From Lachnospiraceae bacterium UBA2734 (GTDB lineage: Bacteria; Bacillota; Clostridia; Lachnospirales; Lachnospiraceae): DNA of 53,484 nucleotides. Below are positions 40,750-49,134 of this stretch, in pieces (position 1 is the stretch's first letter; every line of letters starts with the position of its first letter). Under the pieces are notes generated by a model, which was given only the letters and a program-made list of their open reading frames with translations, was not told where the DNA came from and did no database searches. The DNA lies in contig DEKA01000043.1 of assembly GCA_002353635.1 (NCBI GenBank), forward strand, positions 7,241 to 60,724, in the 5' to 3' direction. The translations under genes were made by a program, and so were the position numbers.

Positions 40750-41559
40750 ATGACAAGAAAGAAAAAGGGAACTGAAGAGCTGCGCATTGGCGCCGTTTTA
40801 GTCGGCGTTATTGTGCTGCTGGCCGTTATCGGCACCTTCTGGACGCCGTACGGCATCAATGAAATGAGTGCGCGGGACAAACTCGCGGCGCCAAGCCTCC
40901 TGCACCTGTTCGGCACAGACAACATGGGGCGCGATGTTTTCAGCAGGGCCATTGTCGGCGGGCGCTTCACGCTCCTTGTCGCCGTCTCCACTGTGGCGGG
41001 CTGCACGGCGATCAGCCTTGTGCTGGGGCTTCTCGCCGGCTACGCCGGCGGCATCGTTGATGAAGTGATCATGCGCATCATCGACGCTGTCAACTCTTTC
41101 CCCGGCATCCTCATCGCCCTTGTCATCGTCTCCATTCTTCCCAAGGGAAGCTACACCATCATTCCCGCGCTGTGCATCATGTTCGTCCCCAGCTTCACCC
41201 GGATCGTTCGCACCGGAACCCTCCAGTACAAAAACGCGGGCTTTGTCCGCAGCGCCAGAGTGTTCGGAGATTCGGATCTGCGCATTCTTTTGATTCATAT
41301 TTTTCCCAACATTATGCCGCTCCTTCTCTCCACCATTGTTGTCGGTCTCTCGAACGCGATCCTCGCGGAGTCCAGCATGAGCTATCTCGGCCTTGGCATA
41401 CAGCCGCCGACGCCCAGCTGGGGAAGAATGCTGTATGAGGCGCAGAGCTATATTTTCAATGCGCCGTGGTGTGCACTGGCGCCGGGCTTTATGATCGTCC
41501 TGACGATTGTCGGCTTCAACTGCCTGGGCGAGGGCCTGCGCAAGAGGTATCTCACATGA
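40750..41559 (+). CDS. Peptide ABC transporter permease (DppC/OppC type)
   Basis: The second permease (269 aa). The N-terminal segment IGAVLVGVIVLLAVIGTFWTPYG is followed by HLFGTDNMGRDVFSRAIVGGRFTLLVA, the DppC hallmark, and the EAA-like QYKNAGFVRSARVFGDSDLRILLIHIFPNIMPLL. It ends SSMSYLGLGIQPPTPSWGRMLYEAQ, LTIVGFNCLGEGLRKRYLT. Start at 40750 with GAGAGG upstream. Its stop overlaps the ATPase start by four bases (ATGA). It pairs with the DppB-type protein to form the channel. Confidence 0.94.
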   Translation: MTRKKKGTEELRIGAVLVGVIVLLAVIGTFWTPYGINEMSARDKLAAPSLLHLFGTDNMGRDVFSRAIVGGRFTLLVAVSTVAGCTAISLVLGLLAGYAGGIVDEVIMRIIDAVNSFPGILIALVIVSILPKGSYTIIPALCIMFVPSFTRIVRTGTLQYKNAGFVRSARVFGDSDLRILLIHIFPNIMPLLLSTIVVGLSNAILAESSMSYLGLGIQPPTPSWGRMLYEAQSYIFNAPWCALAPGFMIVLTIVGFNCLGEGLRKRYLT

Positions 41560-42665
41560 GTACAATCGCTGAAAATACTGCCTTCCGCAGCCATTCCTCT
41601 GCGGCGCGGCAGTCAGTCCCTGCCGCAGACAGGAAAATTCCTGCAGAGAATGGCGGAAAGACAGAGAAGGCTGAGCAGGCTCCCATTCTCCGCATTCAGA
41701 ATCTTACGGTCGGTCTTCGAGGAGCCGATTCCTCTCATCTTGTGACGGACCATGTCAGCATCGATGTCGGAGCCGGTGAAATTCTCGGCATTGTCGGCGA
41801 ATCCGGCTGCGGCAAAACCGTCACGAACCTTGCCGTCATGGATCTTCTGCCGCAGTCCCTGTATGTCTCCTCCGGTTCCATCCTCTTTCGCGGGAAGGAT
41901 CTTCTGCAGATGAGCACGAAGGAGCGGCAGCAGATCTACGGAAACGACATCTCCATGATCTATCAGGAGCCTCTGACCTCCTTGAATCCTCTGCAGAAAA
42001 TCGGCCGCCAGGTGGGGGAGTCTCTCCGGCTCCATGAGAGGAATATTTCCAAAGAGGAGATCGCTGTGCGCGTGCGCAGATCGCTGGAGGAGGTGGGGCT
42101 TCCGGACATTGACAGAATAATGGATGCCTATCCCCATCAGCTCTCCGGCGGGCAGAGACAGCGCGTCATGATCGCGATGGCGACCGTCTGCAGACCGGAC
42201 CTCATGATCGCGGACGAGCCCACGACAGCGCTGGATGTGACGGTACAGGCGCAGGTTCTGAGACTCCTGCATCACATCAGCAGACGGCATGGGATGTCCG
42301 TTATTTTCATTTCCCACGATCTGGCCGTCATCCGGCAGATCTGCGACCGCGTGGTTGTGATGTACGCGGGACAGGCTGTAGAGAGCGCTCCTGTGGAGGA
42401 GCTGCTGTGCACACCTGAGCATCCCTACACAAAGGCGCTCCTTCGCTCTATTCCGCTTCCCTCGTCGAAAGGTGCGGATCTCCCCGTCATCCCGGGCCAT
42501 GTCCCCGCCGTGAACGAGAAGAGAGATCCCTGTCCCTTTGCGCCGAGGTGCCCTGTTGCTTCTGCGCTCTGCCGGGAAAAGGCGCCGGCACCGGTACTGC
42601 TGTCAGAGGGACACGAAGTCCTCTGCCACATGGCCGGCAGGGGAAAGGAGGCGGCCGATGACTGA
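41556..42665 (+). CDS. Peptide ABC transporter ATPase (DppD/OppD type)
   Basis: An ATPase (369 aa) with Walker A GESGCGKTVTNLAVM, the Q-loop ISMIYQEPLTSLNPLQKIG, signature LSGGQRQRVMIAMA, Walker B LMIADEPTTALDVT and FISHDLAVIRQICDRVVVMYAGQ. The C-terminal oligopeptide-type domain has the CPFAPRCPVASALC cysteines of the OppD/DppD family, where an Fe-S cluster has been proposed in some homologues. An extra polar N-terminal stretch of about 45 residues precedes the nucleotide-binding domain. The start overlaps the preceding stop; the longer upstream frame is rejected. Confidence 0.94.
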   Translation: MSTIAENTAFRSHSSAARQSVPAADRKIPAENGGKTEKAEQAPILRIQNLTVGLRGADSSHLVTDHVSIDVGAGEILGIVGESGCGKTVTNLAVMDLLPQSLYVSSGSILFRGKDLLQMSTKERQQIYGNDISMIYQEPLTSLNPLQKIGRQVGESLRLHERNISKEEIAVRVRRSLEEVGLPDIDRIMDAYPHQLSGGQRQRVMIAMATVCRPDLMIADEPTTALDVTVQAQVLRLLHHISRRHGMSVIFISHDLAVIRQICDRVVVMYAGQAVESAPVEELLCTPEHPYTKALLRSIPLPSSKGADLPVIPGHVPAVNEKRDPCPFAPRCPVASALCREKAPAPVLLSEGHEVLCHMAGRGKEAADD

Positions 42666-43818
42666 GACATCTGAAAATAATGCATTCTCAAAAGGAACGT
42701 CTGTCGGACTGAACAGACAATCTCCTGCGGCACCTTCTGATTTGCAGGGGGGAGATACAGACAGTATCCTTGAAGTCTCCCATGTGTCCAGCAGCTACAG
42801 GGACGGCGGGCTCGGCATAGTCTCCAGACCGCAGAGCGTACAGATTCTGCACGATGTCTCCTTCCGGATCCGCAAAGGAGAGTTCTTCGGACTTGTAGGC
42901 GAATCGGGCTGCGGCAAGTCGACGCTCTGCAACTCCATACTGGGCCTGCAGCCCTTCAGCGGAACGATCCGCGTGAACGGCACGTCCCGGAAAGAACTGG
43001 GACGGAAGGACTTCTCAGAGGCGGTGCAGGCTGTTTTCCAGGACCCTATGAGCGCACTCGATCCCAGAAAGACGATCGGTTACACGCTTAGAGAGCCCCT
43101 CATCGCCCACAGGATCGGCACAGCACAGGAGCAGCATGCCGCTGTGCTGGAGATGCTCAGCAGAATCGGGCTGGATGCCTCCTATGAAAACAGATACCCC
43201 GGCGAACTCTCCGGCGGGCAGAGGCAGCGCATCTGTATCGGGGCTGCCCTGATGCTTCATCCCTCCCTCATCATCGCAGATGAGGCCGTCTCCGCGCTGG
43301 ATGTTTCAGTTGGCGCACAGATTCTGAATCTGTTCAGAGACACGGGCAGGAATGAAAATTTTGCCATGCTCTTCATCTCGCACAACCTGAATGTGGTCTA
43401 TTATCTGTGCAGCCGCATCGCCGTGATGTACAGCGGAAGAATCGTGGAGATCGGCAGTGCGGACGATATCTATTATCACAGCGTTCATCCCTACACGAGG
43501 CTCCTCCTCTCTGCCATTCCGGGTTTTGAAGACGGGATAGAGGAGGAAGAAGCAAAGGAAGCAGGAGCAGAACGGCAGACACAGGCGGAGCTGCACAAAG
43601 CAGGAGAAGCAGCCGGAACGGACCGGGCAGAAAAAGCGGAGCTCAGCATCGGAAAAGGCGCCGCTAAGGGCGGCCTTTCCGGACAGCCGCACACAGCCTG
43701 CTGTTTCTATGCGCGCTGTCCTTATGCCGCAGAAAAATGCCTTTGTGAGCCCCCGCAGATCAACGTCGCGCACGAAGGCACCCCGGAGCACCTCGTCAGC
43801 TGCATTCTGGCAAAATGA
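42658..43818 (+). CDS. Peptide ABC transporter ATPase (DppF/OppF type)
   Basis: The partner ATPase (386 aa) has Walker A GESGCGKSTLCNSILG, AVFQDPMSALDPRKTI, signature LSGGQRQRICIGAAL, Walker B LIIADEAVSALDVSV and FISHNLNVVYYLCSRIAVMYSG. The C-terminal Cys-rich motif is CCFYARCPYAAEKC. Between IPGFEDG and that motif is an unusual Glu/Ala/Lys-rich insert of about 50 residues (EEEEAKEAGAERQTQAELHK...), and the first 40 residues are Ser/Asn-rich. The start overlaps the previous stop by eight bases. Last gene of the transporter, 21 bases before coaX. Confidence 0.93.
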   Translation: MTETSENNAFSKGTSVGLNRQSPAAPSDLQGGDTDSILEVSHVSSSYRDGGLGIVSRPQSVQILHDVSFRIRKGEFFGLVGESGCGKSTLCNSILGLQPFSGTIRVNGTSRKELGRKDFSEAVQAVFQDPMSALDPRKTIGYTLREPLIAHRIGTAQEQHAAVLEMLSRIGLDASYENRYPGELSGGQRQRICIGAALMLHPSLIIADEAVSALDVSVGAQILNLFRDTGRNENFAMLFISHNLNVVYYLCSRIAVMYSGRIVEIGSADDIYYHSVHPYTRLLLSAIPGFEDGIEEEEAKEAGAERQTQAELHKAGEAAGTDRAEKAELSIGKGAAKGGLSGQPHTACCFYARCPYAAEKCLCEPPQINVAHEGTPEHLVSCILAK

Positions 43819-43839
43819 ACATACAAGGAGGTCTTTTTT

Positions 43840-44652
43840 ATGATACTCGCAATCGATACAGGCAACACGCACACCGTCATCGGGTGCATCAACGATAAGA
43901 ATGAGGTGACGCAGACCGTGCAGATCAGCACGGATGTGACAGGAACCGCTTATGAGTACGCGGTCAAGATCAGAGAAATTTTCAATATTATTGCGCTGGA
44001 TCCGCACAGCTTCGACGGCACGATCATCTCCTCCGTCGTGCCGCAGGTCACGCTCGTGCTCGCCAAGGCCATCCGCCTCGTCACGGGGTGCGAGCCGCTC
44101 ATCGTCGGCGCAGGCGTAAAGACCGGCCTCAATATCAAGCTCGATGATCCCGGCACCATTGCGGGCGACCTCGTGGCGACCGCCGTCGCCGCCAAGGAGG
44201 AGTATCCTCTTCCCTGCATCATCATCGACATGGGGACGGCGACTACCATCACGGTCATTGACAGAGACGGCAGCTACATCGGCGGCTGCATCATGCCTGG
44301 CACCGGGATCTCTCTCGATGCGCTGACAAAGGAGACATCACTTCTTCCCAGCATCGATTTCCTTCCGCCGAAGAAGGTGATCGGCACCAACACTGTGGAC
44401 TGCATGAAGGGCGGCATCGTCTTTGGCTCCGCGGGAGCCCTCGACGGCGTTCTCACGCGCTACATCGATGAGCTGGGAGATGTCGGCAGCATCGTCGCGA
44501 CCGGCGGCATGGGCCACATCATCGCGCCCTACTGCACACACGACATCACGATCGACAACCACCTGCTGCTGAAGGGCCTCGGCTACATCTACAAGAAGAA
44601 CAAAGAGATGCAGGAGAAGCCTAAGAGACGGAGCCGCAAGGCGAAGGCATGA
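43840..44652 (+). CDS. coaX: Type III pantothenate kinase CoaX
   Basis: The first enzyme of coenzyme A synthesis (270 aa) in the form resistant to CoA feedback. The ASKHA-fold motifs are MILAIDTGNTHTVIGC (phosphate 1), IIIDMGTATTITVIDRDGSYIGGCIMPG and VATGGMGHIIAPYC, with the substrate segment GVKTGLNIKLDDPGTIAGDLVATAVAA. The tail is Lys/Arg-rich. AAGGAGG precedes the ATG at normal spacing. It is the last gene before a strong terminator and may be cotranscribed with the transporter, although function does not link them. Confidence 0.96.
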   Translation: MILAIDTGNTHTVIGCINDKNEVTQTVQISTDVTGTAYEYAVKIREIFNIIALDPHSFDGTIISSVVPQVTLVLAKAIRLVTGCEPLIVGAGVKTGLNIKLDDPGTIAGDLVATAVAAKEEYPLPCIIIDMGTATTITVIDRDGSYIGGCIMPGTGISLDALTKETSLLPSIDFLPPKKVIGTNTVDCMKGGIVFGSAGALDGVLTRYIDELGDVGSIVATGGMGHIIAPYCTHDITIDNHLLLKGLGYIYKKNKEMQEKPKRRSRKAKA

Positions 44653-44717
44653 CGGCGGCTGAACGCTGTATTGGTCTGTACAGCAAAAGACCAAATGGGC
44701 GTCCCAACACGCTAAAG

Positions 44718-44757
44718 AAAACCGCAGCAGGTGAAATCTCATCTGCTGCGGTTTTTT
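44718..44757 (+). terminator. Intrinsic terminator after coaX
   Basis: AAAACCGCAGCAG pairs with CTGCTGCGGTTTT (inner TGA/TCA), followed by T residues. The A run on the other side makes it usable for mrp on the minus strand as well. Confidence 0.9.
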
Positions 44758-44835
44758 CAGGTATCTGTTCAGCACCATTCGCCAATCCCTTCAGAAGGCG
44801 TCGGGGCTCTTCAATGCAGACATTCCGTTCTGCCC

Positions 44836-45663
44836 TCAGTCGATTTTCGGCAGTACCTTTCCAAGGCCGTCCAGATCAAGTCCCTCGTAGTACTCGATCT
44901 TTCCGTTGTCTGCGGCGGCTGTCATGGCCGGATCAATCGGAAGTCTGCCGATGAGGACAGTGCCTTCAGCCTTTGCGGCTTCCTCTGTGTGGCTCTCACC
45001 GAAAAGCTTAATCTCCTCGCCGCAGTGAGGACATTTCACATAGCTCATGTTCTCGATGACGCCAAGAATCGGCACGTTCATCTGCTCCGCCATGCGGACT
45101 GCCTTCTTCACGATCATCGAAACCAGATCCTGCGGCGTCGTCACAACGATGATGCCGTCAACGGGCAGAGACTGGAAGACGGTGAGCGGAACATCGCCTG
45201 TTCCCGGGGGCATATCGACGAACATATAGTCCACATCGCCCCAGACAACATCTGTCCAGAACTGCTTGATCACGCCTGCAACAACGGGACCTCTCCAGAT
45301 GACGGGCTGTGTCTCATCCTCCATGAGAAGATTCATGGACATCACCTTGATGCCTGTTGCGGACTCTGCGGGCACAAGAACGCCCTCTTCCTTGCCCTGC
45401 TGCTGCATCACGCGAACGCCGTCCGGCGTCACGCCGAACATCTTCGGAATGCTGGGTCCTGTGATATCGCAGTCCATCACAGCGGTGCCAAAGCCGTGGC
45501 GTCTCGCCCACAGCGCGCACAGCGCCGTTACACTCGTCTTGCCGACGCCGCCCTTGCCGCTCATGACGGCGATCATCTTCTTCACATGACTGCCGGGATT
45601 GGCATCCACGCGGAAGTTTGGCTTCGGCATGGGAATTCTGCCTTCTTTTTTCTCTTCTGCCAT
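44836..45663 (-). CDS. mrp: Mrp/NBP35 family Fe-S carrier ATPase
   Basis: A deviant Walker-A P-loop ATPase (275 aa) of the Mrp/ApbC/NBP35 family that carries Fe-S clusters to apoproteins. VMSGKGGVGKTSVTALCA is followed by VMDCDITGPSIPKMFG and YMFVDMPPGTGDVPLTVFQSLP. The cluster-binding CxxC occurs in YVKCPHCGEEIKLFG at about 222. The start MAEEKKEGRIP at 45663 has GAGG about eight bases upstream; a 14-codon longer form is rejected. Its promoter contains a perfect palindrome between the -35 and -10 boxes, suggesting repression by a dimeric regulator. Confidence 0.94.
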   Translation of the reverse strand: MAEEKKEGRIPMPKPNFRVDANPGSHVKKMIAVMSGKGGVGKTSVTALCALWARRHGFGTAVMDCDITGPSIPKMFGVTPDGVRVMQQQGKEEGVLVPAESATGIKVMSMNLLMEDETQPVIWRGPVVAGVIKQFWTDVVWGDVDYMFVDMPPGTGDVPLTVFQSLPVDGIIVVTTPQDLVSMIVKKAVRMAEQMNVPILGVIENMSYVKCPHCGEEIKLFGESHTEEAAKAEGTVLIGRLPIDPAMTAAADNGKIEYYEGLDLDGLGKVLPKID

Positions 45664-45775
45664 TGTTATTACCTCATTGGATTTATTCTGGTATTCGTCC
45701 GGCACGCCGAACAGATACTATTCTACATCAACTCTTTAACTGCCACATCAGTAAGATAGCACAGAGCGGCATTTG

Positions 45776-45803
45776 ATAATGTAACATTTGTTACTATTGT
45801 CAA
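45776..45803 (-). promoter_or_regulatory. mrp promoter with operator-like palindrome
   Basis: Minus-strand TTGACA (45798-45803), 16 bases, CATTAT (45776-45781). The spacer holds GTAACAAATGTTAC, a perfect 6+6 palindrome with a 2-base centre (45781-45794). The -35 box overlaps the last codons of ppk2. Confidence 0.7.
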
Positions 45804-46789
45804 TCCTTATCCTTCTTCTCCTTTTTACCCTTCTTGTCCTTCCCGGCTTTTTCTTCCCCGCTTTCTTTATTCTCTCTGCTGCGGAACTTCTCCAGCTTGT
45901 CCTTCGGAAGCTCCCTCTCGATGGATCCGCGGAGCTTGTCAAACTCGCCAAGCCTCTCCTTCGTCACTTCCGGATACCGGGGATTCATATCCTTAAGCGT
46001 GTCGCAGAGAATCTCACTGACAATGTAGCGCATGTACCACTTGTGGTCCGCGGGAACGACATACCACGGTGCCTCCTTGGCGGCTGTCGCATTGATCGCA
46101 TCCTCAAAGGCCTTCTGGTAGGCATCCCAGTATCCGCGCTCCTGCCAGTCGCCGGGCGAGAACTTCCAGTTCTTCTCGGGCTCCTCAATTCTGGAGAGGA
46201 AGCGCAGCGCCTGTTCGTCCTTGGAGACGTGCAGGAAAATCTTCACGGTGCGGATGCTGTTGTGGTAAAGATACTGCTCGTAATGGCGGATATCCTTGTA
46301 CCTGTCCTCGATGATGGTGTCCTCATCGATGCGGTCGGCGTGCGCCTGCTGGCGGTAGAGCTCCTTGACCTTGCCGATCAGAACATCCTCATAATGGGAG
46401 CGGTTGAAAATGGCGATTTCGCCCTTCGCCGGCACCTGCTGCTCGACTCTCCAGAGAAAGTCGTGGGCAAGATCCTCAGACGAGGGCGCCTTGAACGCCG
46501 CCTCGTGCACACCGTGCGGTGAAAGGCATGTCAGGACAGAGCGGATGGTGCCGTCCTTGCCGGCCGCATCCATCGCCTGGAACAGGAAAATAACGCCCTC
46601 CTTCTTCGCTGCATAGAGCTTCGCCTGCAGCTCATCCATCTTCGCATCATTCTTCTGCATCTGCTCAAGTGCCTCTGCCTTGTCCTTGCACAGAGAGGTC
46701 TCATCCGTAGCGGCATCCTTGATAGAAAAATGTCTGGAGCCGTCGTAGCAATATTTCTCCAGTAATTTCTTTTTGCCTGTATCAGCCAT
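45800..46789 (-). CDS. Polyphosphate kinase 2 family protein
   Basis: A PPK2-type polyphosphate:nucleotide phosphotransferase (329 aa), which uses polyphosphate to phosphorylate AMP/ADP or GDP. Walker A-like FLFQAMDAAGKDGTIRSVLTCLSPHGV is followed by IAIFNRSHYEDVLIGKV, and the lid region has KIFLHVSKDEQALRFLSRIEEPEKNWKFSPGDWQER. APWYVVPADHKWYMRYIVSEIL is near the end. The tail is highly charged (KDKKGKKEKKDKD). The single-domain length and the PPHGV-like wording suit class I or III; nucleotide preference cannot be assigned. The start has AAGGAGGTAATA just before ATG, preceded directly by a GTGCCGCG hairpin. Confidence 0.93.
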   Translation of the reverse strand: MADTGKKKLLEKYCYDGSRHFSIKDAATDETSLCKDKAEALEQMQKNDAKMDELQAKLYAAKKEGVIFLFQAMDAAGKDGTIRSVLTCLSPHGVHEAAFKAPSSEDLAHDFLWRVEQQVPAKGEIAIFNRSHYEDVLIGKVKELYRQQAHADRIDEDTIIEDRYKDIRHYEQYLYHNSIRTVKIFLHVSKDEQALRFLSRIEEPEKNWKFSPGDWQERGYWDAYQKAFEDAINATAAKEAPWYVVPADHKWYMRYIVSEILCDTLKDMNPRYPEVTKERLGEFDKLRGSIERELPKDKLEKFRSRENKESGEEKAGKDKKGKKEKKDKD

Positions 46790-46801
46790 TATTACCTCCT
46801 T

Positions 46802-46822
46802 GTGCCGCGTTCTTCGCGGCAC
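46802..46822 (-). repeat. Hairpin + SD cassette upstream of ppk2
   Basis: Minus strand: GTGCCGCG, loop, CGCGGCAC, then AAGGAGGTAATA and the ATG. It agrees with the thiI cassette at 6126-6147 at nearly all positions, including the bases between hairpin and start codon. Confidence 0.7.
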
Positions 46823-46922
46823 CCGCGGTTCCTGATGTCGGTTTGGAAATGACGTATCAACGTTATTTTCAAACTGCATTTTCCCGTTCCTTTCTGCATT
46901 TTTTGCGCCAGCAGCAGTGTAA

Positions 46923-48716
46923 TCAGGATTTCTGCAGGCTGCCAGCTCCGGCGGAACCGACCGCAGCCGCCTCATGCAGCGCTTTCCGAAGTGCATCGTC
47001 CACCGCATAAATATACAGGCCGTCAACTCCCCGTGTAAGGAGGACGTTGACTTCATTGCGAATGAATTCTGTTCCGAATTTCTGCCTGCTGCCGTCAGCG
47101 AGCGTGCGGTACTGCGTTGCTTTTTTGTCATGACTCGCCGAAGGATCAAAAACGATTCTGCCGTCCCGGTACTTCACGGAAGGCCCAAGGATCACGCCCG
47201 CATAGTTCAGGTCGAACCCTTGAACTGTGAAGGTAGAGCCAACCTCACCAATCGATACCGGCTGCTCCGCCCAGGACATCTCCTTCAGCTTTCTCCTCGT
47301 TTTCCTGTCAATGCCTTCTCTGGGCAGCTGCAGATTCCACGGCATCCTCCATTGGCCGACTGTCACATACCAGTAATCCGCTTTCTCCGGTTTTTTGTGA
47401 TCAACGTAATCCCAGTCAAAGGTTGCAAGGATTCTGGAGAGCTTGGTCTCCTCGTTTTCCGCCTTTTCCCGGATTGCCTGCTCGAGTGCTGCCGGATCAT
47501 CAAAAATCCGTATATCATACCGGTTATCCGGCGGAACTGGAAGAACTGACTGATGATCAACAAAATTCCGGATCCAGTGCACGGTCTCCTGACTGCCTCT
47601 GATCCGCAGCTGGTTCTTCAGCTCAAAGTAATAGCTGTGCAGTCTGGTCTCCCCCTTATTCTTTGCCTCTGTTTTCAGCCGGTCCACATAGGCCGGATCC
47701 CAGTATTCCTGCGTGTGGAGGGTCTGGTGCTCATCGAACATGATAACGACAACCCGTGCCTGCCCACGCAGATCCTCCAGCTGGTTTTTCCCCCGGTAAG
47801 ACTGCTTGCCCTGCGTCCAAAGAAGATGTGCCTCATCCACGAACACCACATCAACCGGCGGCTTCCCCGCATGGCCGTTGATAAAGGCTGTCGGCTTCAT
47901 GACAACCTCCTCGTCACCGCTCTTGAGCCCAAGCTTCTCTGCGATCTGCTGATAGACCTTGAGCTGTTGATCGTGATTGACGATCAGTCGGCAGCTGTAA
48001 CGGCTTCCGTCCTCCTTTTGGGCGGTACACAGCTCATAGAAGAGGTTGCTGTTCAATACTGTCTTTCCGGTCCCCGCCTCTCCGGAGACAAAAACCAGCT
48101 GTCCGACCTCATTCTGTGCCAGGGCATCGTAAATGATCTCCAGAATCTGCTCCTTATCTCTCTTCTGGTCCTCCGTGAGCTTATGAAAGGGCGATGCCTT
48201 GAAAACAGCTGAATCCTCGATCAGCTGTTGTGCCGGAAAGAGCGCACTGTTGCACCTGTGCAGTCCTCTCCAGATTCGCCGGAAAATTTCTTCGAATTCA
48301 TCTTCCGGATAATACTTGTCCTGCTCATTGCCCCTGCGGTTATAGATCCTGTCGACCTTGTCCACGCCCAGCATATAATGCATCAGACGGTTCTCAACAT
48401 CCAGCGTCAGTGATTTGTTGAAGTGGTCGTGCCCTATAATGAAGAGCTTCGAGCGCTGATCGCCGATCACCCTGTGCTGCCAGGTCTTCTCCGATTTTGC
48501 CGCCTCATAGTGCTGGAGTGTCCGCTGAAAGACATTGTTGGACTCTCCGATATAGACTTCATACCTGTCGCTGTTTTCAAGATTGTGGATATAGACTGTA
48601 GGGTAACGCAGAATAATCCTGGCGTTTCTCCGATCAAGTCCGCCGTCGAGCTTCTGCTCAAGCTCCGTCAGTGCTGTTTCATTGTCCGGTATCTCATATA
48701 TAACCGGATTGTTCAT
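46923..48716 (-). CDS. GIY-YIG / DUF2075 (Schlafen group 3-like) helicase-nuclease
   Basis: The N-terminus (about 38-125) of this 597-residue protein looks like a GIY-YIG nuclease: YPTVYIHNLE, YEVYIGESNNVFQRTLQHYE with Arg65, and a possible catalytic Glu in DVENRLMHYML at about 108. A superfamily 1-like helicase domain (DUF2075) follows: Walker A VFVSGEAGTGKTVL at about 211, Walker B VVFVDEAHLLW at about 291, GSTFTVQGFDLNYAGVILG at about 500 and NVLLTRGVDGLYIY at about 570. Such proteins are linked to phage defence or nucleic-acid processing. A MazG-like gene lies 94 bases upstream on the same strand, a pairing I recall from other bacteria. Function is unproven. Confidence 0.85.
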   Translation of the reverse strand: MNNPVIYEIPDNETALTELEQKLDGGLDRRNARIILRYPTVYIHNLENSDRYEVYIGESNNVFQRTLQHYEAAKSEKTWQHRVIGDQRSKLFIIGHDHFNKSLTLDVENRLMHYMLGVDKVDRIYNRRGNEQDKYYPEDEFEEIFRRIWRGLHRCNSALFPAQQLIEDSAVFKASPFHKLTEDQKRDKEQILEIIYDALAQNEVGQLVFVSGEAGTGKTVLNSNLFYELCTAQKEDGSRYSCRLIVNHDQQLKVYQQIAEKLGLKSGDEEVVMKPTAFINGHAGKPPVDVVFVDEAHLLWTQGKQSYRGKNQLEDLRGQARVVVIMFDEHQTLHTQEYWDPAYVDRLKTEAKNKGETRLHSYYFELKNQLRIRGSQETVHWIRNFVDHQSVLPVPPDNRYDIRIFDDPAALEQAIREKAENEETKLSRILATFDWDYVDHKKPEKADYWYVTVGQWRMPWNLQLPREGIDRKTRRKLKEMSWAEQPVSIGEVGSTFTVQGFDLNYAGVILGPSVKYRDGRIVFDPSASHDKKATQYRTLADGSRQKFGTEFIRNEVNVLLTRGVDGLYIYAVDDALRKALHEAAAVGSAGAGSLQKS

Positions 48717-48810
48717 TCTCTCACCTCTGCTGCAGCAGCAGTGTGCCTTCTCTATTCAGGTCTCTCTCCACTGCGCTGTCATTCATTCCGCCGATACCTC
48801 TTCCTGACAG

Positions 48811-49134
48811 TTACAGCTCCGTGTATTTCTTGCTGGTGCCTTTGGCCTTTGCTGTCGGATATTTTCTCTCGTTCTGGTCAATCTTCTCATTGATGATCAC
48901 ATCCGGATCCATGCCCATCTTATCCGCCATCAGAATACAGTAATTCATGACATCGGCGAGCTCCTCCTTTACGGCCTGTGGATCATAGCGCTCACCATTC
49001 CACTGAAAACATTCCAAGAGCTCTCCCGCTTCAATCGAAATGGATTTGGCCAGATTCTCCGGGCTGTGGAACTGGTCCCAGTCTCTGTCCTTTGTGAATT
49101 GTGTGATCCGCTTGATAGTCTGATCAGATATCAT
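48811..49134 (-). CDS. MazG-like nucleotide pyrophosphohydrolase
   Basis: An all-alpha NTP pyrophosphatase (107 aa). The metal-binding ExxE..ExxD pattern appears in SIEAGELLECFQW and KEELADVMNYCILMADKMG, and the C-terminal end KYPTAKAKGTSKKYTEL is typical of the short MazG-like group. These enzymes hydrolyse (d)NTPs to the monophosphate. It precedes the GIY-YIG/DUF2075 helicase on the same strand and is probably cotranscribed with it, so it may clean up or deplete nucleotides in the same process. GGGGG lies eight bases before the ATG. A CCAGGT/ACCTGG inverted repeat (about 49165-49193) lies in its leader. Confidence 0.9.
   Translation of the reverse strand: MISDQTIKRITQFTKDRDWDQFHSPENLAKSISIEAGELLECFQWNGERYDPQAVKEELADVMNYCILMADKMGMDPDVIINEKIDQNERKYPTAKAKGTSKKYTEL

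Noticed and set aside
46790..47149. 120-residue N-terminal extension of the PPK2 protein
   Set aside because: Runs through a hairpin and into the helicase gene; the start at 46789 has a perfect SD and matches the family N-terminus.
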